DNA of 10,550 nt from JAABYT01 sp964194585 (lineage in GTDB: Bacteria > Pseudomonadota > Gammaproteobacteria > HK1), in assembly GCA_964194585.1 (NCBI GenBank), contig CAXMNG010000224.1, forward strand, positions 1 through 10,550. The letters run 5' to 3'. The notes beneath the pieces are model-generated. The model ran no database searches. It was not told the origin of the DNA and worked only from the letters and a program-made list of their open reading frames with translations. A program made the translations under genes and the position numbers. Position 1 is the first letter of the stretch. Each line of letters starts with the position of its first letter. Shown here one piece after another: positions 4,065 through 10,550 of the stretch.

Positions 4065-7000
4065 ATGGGTTATTCCTTTACTGAGAAAAAACGCATTCGC
4101 AAGGACTTCGGCAAGCGGCCCAGTGTTCTGGACGCGCCGTTCCTGCTGGCCATCCAGATCGATTCCTATCGCGAATTCCTCCAGGCGGGAGTGGAGCCGG
4201 AAGCGCGTCAGGACAAGGGCCTTTATGCGGCATTCAAATCGGTTTTCCCCATCGAGAGCTATGCCGGGGACGCCGCCCTCGAGTACGTGAGCTACAGGTT
4301 GGGCGGACCGGTATTCGACGTCAAGGAGTGCCAGCTGCGGGGTATGACCTATGCGGCCTCGTTGCGCGTGAAGCTGCATCTCGTGCTTTACGACAAGGAG
4401 AGCACGGGACCTGAGCGTGCCATCAAGGACATCAAGGAGCAGGAAGTTTACATGGGCGAAATTCCGCTCATGACCGAGACCGGCACCTTCATCATCAACG
4501 GTACTGAGCGTGTGATCGTCGCGCAGCTGCATCGTTCACCCGGTGTTTTCTTCGAGCACGACAAGGGCAAGACCCATTCCTCGGGTAAGCTGTTGTTCTC
4601 CGCGCGGGTCATTCCCTATCGCGGTTCGTGGCTCGATTGTGAGTTCGACCCGAAGGACCTGGTCTACGTGCGTATCGACAGGCGCCGCAAATTGCCGGCT
4701 ACGGTACTGCTGCGCGCTCTGGGGTTGAGCTCCGAGGAGATCCTCGAAACCTTCTTCGAAGAGAACAGATTCACGATCACCAAGACGGGTGTGCGGTTCA
4801 AAATAATTCCGGAACGCCTGCGCGGGGAGCTTGCCGCTTTCGATATCAAGGACAAGAAAGGCAAATTGATCGTCGAGGACGGCCGTCGCATCACGGCTCG
4901 CCATATCAACCTGCTGGAAAAGGCCGGAATCAAGCAGCTGGATGCGGGCGATGAGTACATTTACGAGTGCATTCTTGCCCGGGACGTGGTGGACAAGGAA
5001 AGCGGTGAAGTGCTGGCCAACGCCAACGACATCCTCACCGAGGAAGTCGTCACCAAGCTCCGCGAGGCCGGAATTACCTCGATCAAAACGCTGTACGTAA
5101 ACGACGTGGATCGCGGCCCCTTTCTCTCTTCGACCATGCGCGCAGACCCGACTCACAACCAGATCGAGGCGCAGGTGGAGATTTACCGCATGATGCGCCC
5201 GGGCGAGCCGCCCACCAAGGATGCCGCACAGACGCTTTTCAACAATCTGTTCTTCAGCGCCGATCGCTACGATCTGTCTCCGGTCGGTCGCATGAAGTTC
5301 AATCGCCGCGTGGGGCGCAGCGACATCAAGGGTCCCGGGGTACTGTCCAAGGAAGACATCATAGACGTGCTCAGGGTTCTCATCGACATCAAGAACGGCA
5401 ACGGCGTGGTCGATGACATCGATCACCTGGGCAACCGCCGAATCCGCAGCGTCGGCGAAATGGCGGAGAACCAGTTCCGTATCGGGTTGGTGCGAGTCGA
5501 ACGTGCCGTCAAGGAGCGCCTGAGCCTGGCCGAAACCGAGGAACTCATGCCTCAGGAGCTGATCAACGCGAAGCCGGTATCGGCCGTCATCAAGGAATTC
5601 TTTGGCTCGAGCCAGCTTTCTCAGTTCATGGATCAGAACAACCCGCTCTCCGAGGTAACCCACAAGCGGCGCGTCTCGGCGCTGGGTCCGGGCGGGCTTA
5701 CCCGCGAGCGGGCGGGGTTCGAGGTTCGCGACGTGCATCCCACCCACTACGGTCGCGTGTGCCCCATCGAGACCCCCGAAGGTCCGAACATCGGACTGAT
5801 CAACTCGCTGGCGGTGTACGCGCGGACCAACGAGTACGGGTTCCTGGAGACGCCTTACCGTAAGGTCGAGAAGGGCAAGGTCACGGACAAAATCGAGTAT
5901 CTGTCGGCCATCGAGGAAGGTCAGTTTGTCATCGCCCAGGCAAATGCGGCGCTCACGCCCCAGGGCAGGCTTTCCGATGCGCTCGTCACCTGCCGGAATT
6001 TGAACGAGTTCGTGCTGTCAGCACCGGACAAGGTCGAGTACATGGATGTGTCGCCGAAGCAGATCGTGTCGGTGGCCGCATCGCTGATACCGTTTCTGGA
6101 GCATGATGACGCCAACCGCGCGTTGATGGGTTCAAACATGCAGCGCCAGGCCGTACCCACGCTGATCACCGAGAAGCCGCTGGTCGGTACCGGCATGGAG
6201 CGCACGGTGGCCATCGACTCCGGCGTAACCGTGATCGCCGAGCGTGGTGGAACCGTCGACTCCGTTGACGCTGCGCGTATCGTCGTGCGAGTCAATGACG
6301 ACGAGGCCGTCCCGGGAGAGCCGGGCGTCGACATTTACTCTCTGACGAAGTACACGCGTTCGAATCAGAACACGTGTATCAATCAGACGCCGCTGGTGAA
6401 AACCGGCGATCAGATCGCTCGTGGCGACGTTCTTGCCGACGGTCCGGCGACGGATCTCGGAGAGCTGGCGCTCGGGCAGAACATGCTGGTCGCATTCATG
6501 CCGTGGAATGGCTACAACTTTGAGGACTCGATCCTCATTTCGGAAAGAGTCGTCCAGGAAGACCGATACACTACTATCCACATCGAGGAACTCGTGTGTG
6601 TCGCCCGGGATACCAAACTCGGCCCGGAAGAGGTGACCGCGGATATTCCCAACGTCAGCGAAAGTGCGCTCTCGAAGCTCGATGAGTCCGGCATTGTTTA
6701 TGTCGGGGCCGAGGTCAAGTCCGGCGACATCCTGGTCGGCAAGGTGACGCCGAAAGGCGAGACGCAGCTTACGCCCGAGGAAAAGCTGCTGCGGGCCATA
6801 TTCGGCGAGAAGGCCTCGGACGTAAAGGACACCTCCCAGCGCGTTCCATCGGGAATGAACGGCACCGTCATTGACGTGCAGGTCTTCACGCGCGACGGCG
6901 TCGAAAAGGATGCGCGGGCCAAGCAGATCGAGCAGATGGAGCTCGACAAGGTCAAGAAGGACCTCGAGGACCAGTTCCGCATTCTCCAGGACGATACCTA

Positions 7001-8144
7001 TCTGCGTCTCGAGAAGCTTCTGGTCGGGAAGGTGTCCGAGGGTGGTCCGGAGGGCCTCAAGAAAGGCGCCCGCATTGCCGCCGTCTACCTCGAGGAGCTG
7101 TCGCGGGACAAGTGGTTCGAAATCCGATTGCGTAACGAGGCCGCCAACAAGAGGCTTGAAAGCATGGCGGCGCAGCTCGAGCAACAGCAGAAAAACCTCG
7201 ACGAGCGTTTCGAGGAAAAGCGCGTGAAGCTCACCTCCGGGGACGATCTGGCTCCGGGTGTGCTGAAGATGGTCAAGGTGTACCTGGCCGTCAAGCGGCG
7301 CGTGCAGCCCGGCGACAAGATGGCGGGGCGGCATGGAAACAAGGGCGTCATATCCATGATCGTGCCGGTGGAAGATATGCCGTTCATGGAAGATGGCACA
7401 CCAGTGGACGTGGTCTTGAACCCTCTGGGTGTGCCCTCACGCATGAACGTCGGCCAGGTGCTGGAGACGCATCTCGGCTGGGCCGCCAAGGGGCTCGGGG
7501 CTCAGGTCGGACGCATGGCGGAAAATGGCGAGAAGCCTTTGAAGATCCGGCAGTTCCTGAAGAAAGTGTACGCCGTGAAAGGCAAGCCCGATCCCCTCAA
7601 GGACTTGAACGACGAAGAGCTCATGGAGCTTGCCGAGAACATCAAGAGTGGTGTTCCGATGGCTACGCCTGTCTTCGATGGCGCGAGCGAAGAGGAGATC
7701 AAGGATCTCCTGGAGCTCGCGAATCTGCCGCGAAACGGACAAACCACTCTTTGCGACGGACGCACAGGCGAAGCTTTCCATCGGCCGGTGACGGTTGGCT
7801 ACATGTACATGTTGAAGCTCAATCATCTGGTCGATGACAAGATGCACGCGCGTTCGACCGGACCATACAGCCTGGTCACCCAGCAGCCGCTGGGTGGCAA
7901 GGCGCAATTCGGCGGTCAGCGTTTTGGTGAAATGGAAGTCTGGGCGCTGGAGGCATACGGCGCCGCCTACACGCTGCAGGAAATGCTGACCGTGAAGTCC
8001 GACGACGTGAACGGGCGTACCAAGATGTACAAGAATATCGTCGACGGCGACCACCAAATGGAAGCCGGGATGCCCGAGTCCTTCAACGTATTGATGAAGG
8101 AGATCCGCTCGCTCGGGATCGACATCGAGTTGGAACAGGATTGA
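4065..8144 (+). CDS. rpoB: DNA-directed RNA polymerase subunit beta
   Basis: Beta forms one pincer of RNA polymerase and part of the active centre, and is the rifampicin target. The product has 1359 residues (E. coli 1342) and is collinear with the gammaproteobacterial protein. The N-terminus is MGYSFTEKKRIRKDFGKRPSVLD. The rifampicin region is GSSQLSQFMDQNNPLSE (514-530) followed by VTHKRRVSALGPGG, with Q520, D523, S529, H533, R536, S538 and L540 all in the sensitive state. NGYNFEDS at 815-822 holds the E820/D821 pair near the catalytic metal. GDKMAGRHGNKGV (from 1083) supplies K1085 and K1093. The C-terminal clamp segment includes LNHLVDDKMHARSTGPYSLVTQQPLGG (H1254, H1261) and ends in IELEQD. 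GAGGA at 4054-4058 lies 6 nt before the ATG. The few extra residues sit before the rifampicin region and between the NGYNFED and GDKMAGR motifs. The frame is uninterrupted. Confidence 0.99.
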   Translation: MGYSFTEKKRIRKDFGKRPSVLDAPFLLAIQIDSYREFLQAGVEPEARQDKGLYAAFKSVFPIESYAGDAALEYVSYRLGGPVFDVKECQLRGMTYAASLRVKLHLVLYDKESTGPERAIKDIKEQEVYMGEIPLMTETGTFIINGTERVIVAQLHRSPGVFFEHDKGKTHSSGKLLFSARVIPYRGSWLDCEFDPKDLVYVRIDRRRKLPATVLLRALGLSSEEILETFFEENRFTITKTGVRFKIIPERLRGELAAFDIKDKKGKLIVEDGRRITARHINLLEKAGIKQLDAGDEYIYECILARDVVDKESGEVLANANDILTEEVVTKLREAGITSIKTLYVNDVDRGPFLSSTMRADPTHNQIEAQVEIYRMMRPGEPPTKDAAQTLFNNLFFSADRYDLSPVGRMKFNRRVGRSDIKGPGVLSKEDIIDVLRVLIDIKNGNGVVDDIDHLGNRRIRSVGEMAENQFRIGLVRVERAVKERLSLAETEELMPQELINAKPVSAVIKEFFGSSQLSQFMDQNNPLSEVTHKRRVSALGPGGLTRERAGFEVRDVHPTHYGRVCPIETPEGPNIGLINSLAVYARTNEYGFLETPYRKVEKGKVTDKIEYLSAIEEGQFVIAQANAALTPQGRLSDALVTCRNLNEFVLSAPDKVEYMDVSPKQIVSVAASLIPFLEHDDANRALMGSNMQRQAVPTLITEKPLVGTGMERTVAIDSGVTVIAERGGTVDSVDAARIVVRVNDDEAVPGEPGVDIYSLTKYTRSNQNTCINQTPLVKTGDQIARGDVLADGPATDLGELALGQNMLVAFMPWNGYNFEDSILISERVVQEDRYTTIHIEELVCVARDTKLGPEEVTADIPNVSESALSKLDESGIVYVGAEVKSGDILVGKVTPKGETQLTPEEKLLRAIFGEKASDVKDTSQRVPSGMNGTVIDVQVFTRDGVEKDARAKQIEQMELDKVKKDLEDQFRILQDDTYLRLEKLLVGKVSEGGPEGLKKGARIAAVYLEELSRDKWFEIRLRNEAANKRLESMAAQLEQQQKNLDERFEEKRVKLTSGDDLAPGVLKMVKVYLAVKRRVQPGDKMAGRHGNKGVISMIVPVEDMPFMEDGTPVDVVLNPLGVPSRMNVGQVLETHLGWAAKGLGAQVGRMAENGEKPLKIRQFLKKVYAVKGKPDPLKDLNDEELMELAENIKSGVPMATPVFDGASEEEIKDLLELANLPRNGQTTLCDGRTGEAFHRPVTVGYMYMLKLNHLVDDKMHARSTGPYSLVTQQPLGGKAQFGGQRFGEMEVWALEAYGAAYTLQEMLTVKSDDVNGRTKMYKNIVDGDHQMEAGMPESFNVLMKEIRSLGIDIELEQD

Positions 8145-8188
8145 CGGTGCGCTGCGAAGGAAAGTGCTTGGTTTCGGACTTCAGCAAA

Positions 8189-8205
8189 CTGCCCTGAGGC
8201 AGGAG
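8189..8205 (+). promoter_or_regulatory. rpoC ribosome binding site partly inside a small hairpin
   Basis: AGGAG at 8201-8205 lies 5 nt before the rpoC ATG. CTGCC (8189-8193) can pair with GGCAG (8198-8202) around CTGA, which takes up the first two bases of the ribosome binding site. The stem is short and may only tune initiation. The rpoB-rpoC spacer (66 nt) holds nothing else recognisable. Confidence 0.45.
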
Positions 8206-8210
8206 AAAGC

Positions 8211-10550
<2,340 letters not shown>

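Noticed and set aside
5601..5685. Possible rifampicin-resistance substitutions in rpoB
   Set aside because: All positions commonly altered in resistant strains carry the sensitive residue.
4536..5747. 403-codon antisense open frame opposite rpoB, with a similar 400-codon one at 6132-7334
   Set aside because: They lie entirely over the strongly conserved rpoB frame, have no recognisable domain, and are the usual result of high-GC codon use.

Overview
The window is a conserved housekeeping block: the 3' end of an EF-Tu gene, a tRNA-Trp gene, secE, nusG, rplK, rplA, rplJ, rplL, rpoB and the first 780 codons of rpoC. All are on the + strand. The gene order, the tRNA-Trp between tuf and secE, the RpoC N-terminus (zinc-binding Cys at 70, 72, 85, 88 and NADFDGD at 458-464, the numbering I recall for E. 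coli) and the close match of NusG, L1, L10 and RpoB to gammaproteobacterial proteins point to a GC-rich gammaproteobacterium. I cannot place it more finely; it does not look like an enteric, because E. coli has no tRNA-Trp at this locus.

Layout. 1-132: EF-Tu C-terminus. 133-216: spacer with no supported signal. 217-292: tRNA-Trp(CCA) with encoded CCA. 293-433: spacer containing only a 12-bp GC palindrome (353-364). 434-1349: secE and nusG, 4 nt apart. 1350-1461: spacer with a GC-only hairpin, a 26-nt perfect palindrome and the rplK ribosome binding site. 1462-2663: rplK and rplA, overlapping by ATGA. 2664-2965: a 302-nt gene-free stretch holding the L10 leader RNA and two further hairpins. 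2966-3918: rplJ and rplL, separated by a 47-nt spacer with a perfect hairpin. 3919-4064: spacer with a strong GNRA-capped hairpin where E. coli has its rplL-rpoB attenuator. 4065-8144: rpoB. 8211 to the window end: rpoC, cut inside the bridge helix.

How the genes fit together. SecE is the essential small SecYEG subunit. NusG links RNA polymerase to Rho or the ribosome. L11, L1, L10 and L7/L12 build the L1 arm and the GTPase-activating stalk that recruits EF-Tu and EF-G. RpoB and RpoC form the RNA polymerase catalytic centre. Co-transcription balances ribosome and polymerase synthesis, and the structured spacers are the likely points where protein ratios are set.

I found no new multi-gene system. 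The region is ordinary in content. The unusual details are local: an L11 C-terminal extension built of 24-nt repeats that runs into the rplA start, an 11-residue duplication in the L10 stalk helix that could add an L7/L12 docking site, an apparently dispersed-type palindrome between nusG and rplK, and an L10 leader with an added hairpin and a possible alternative fold.
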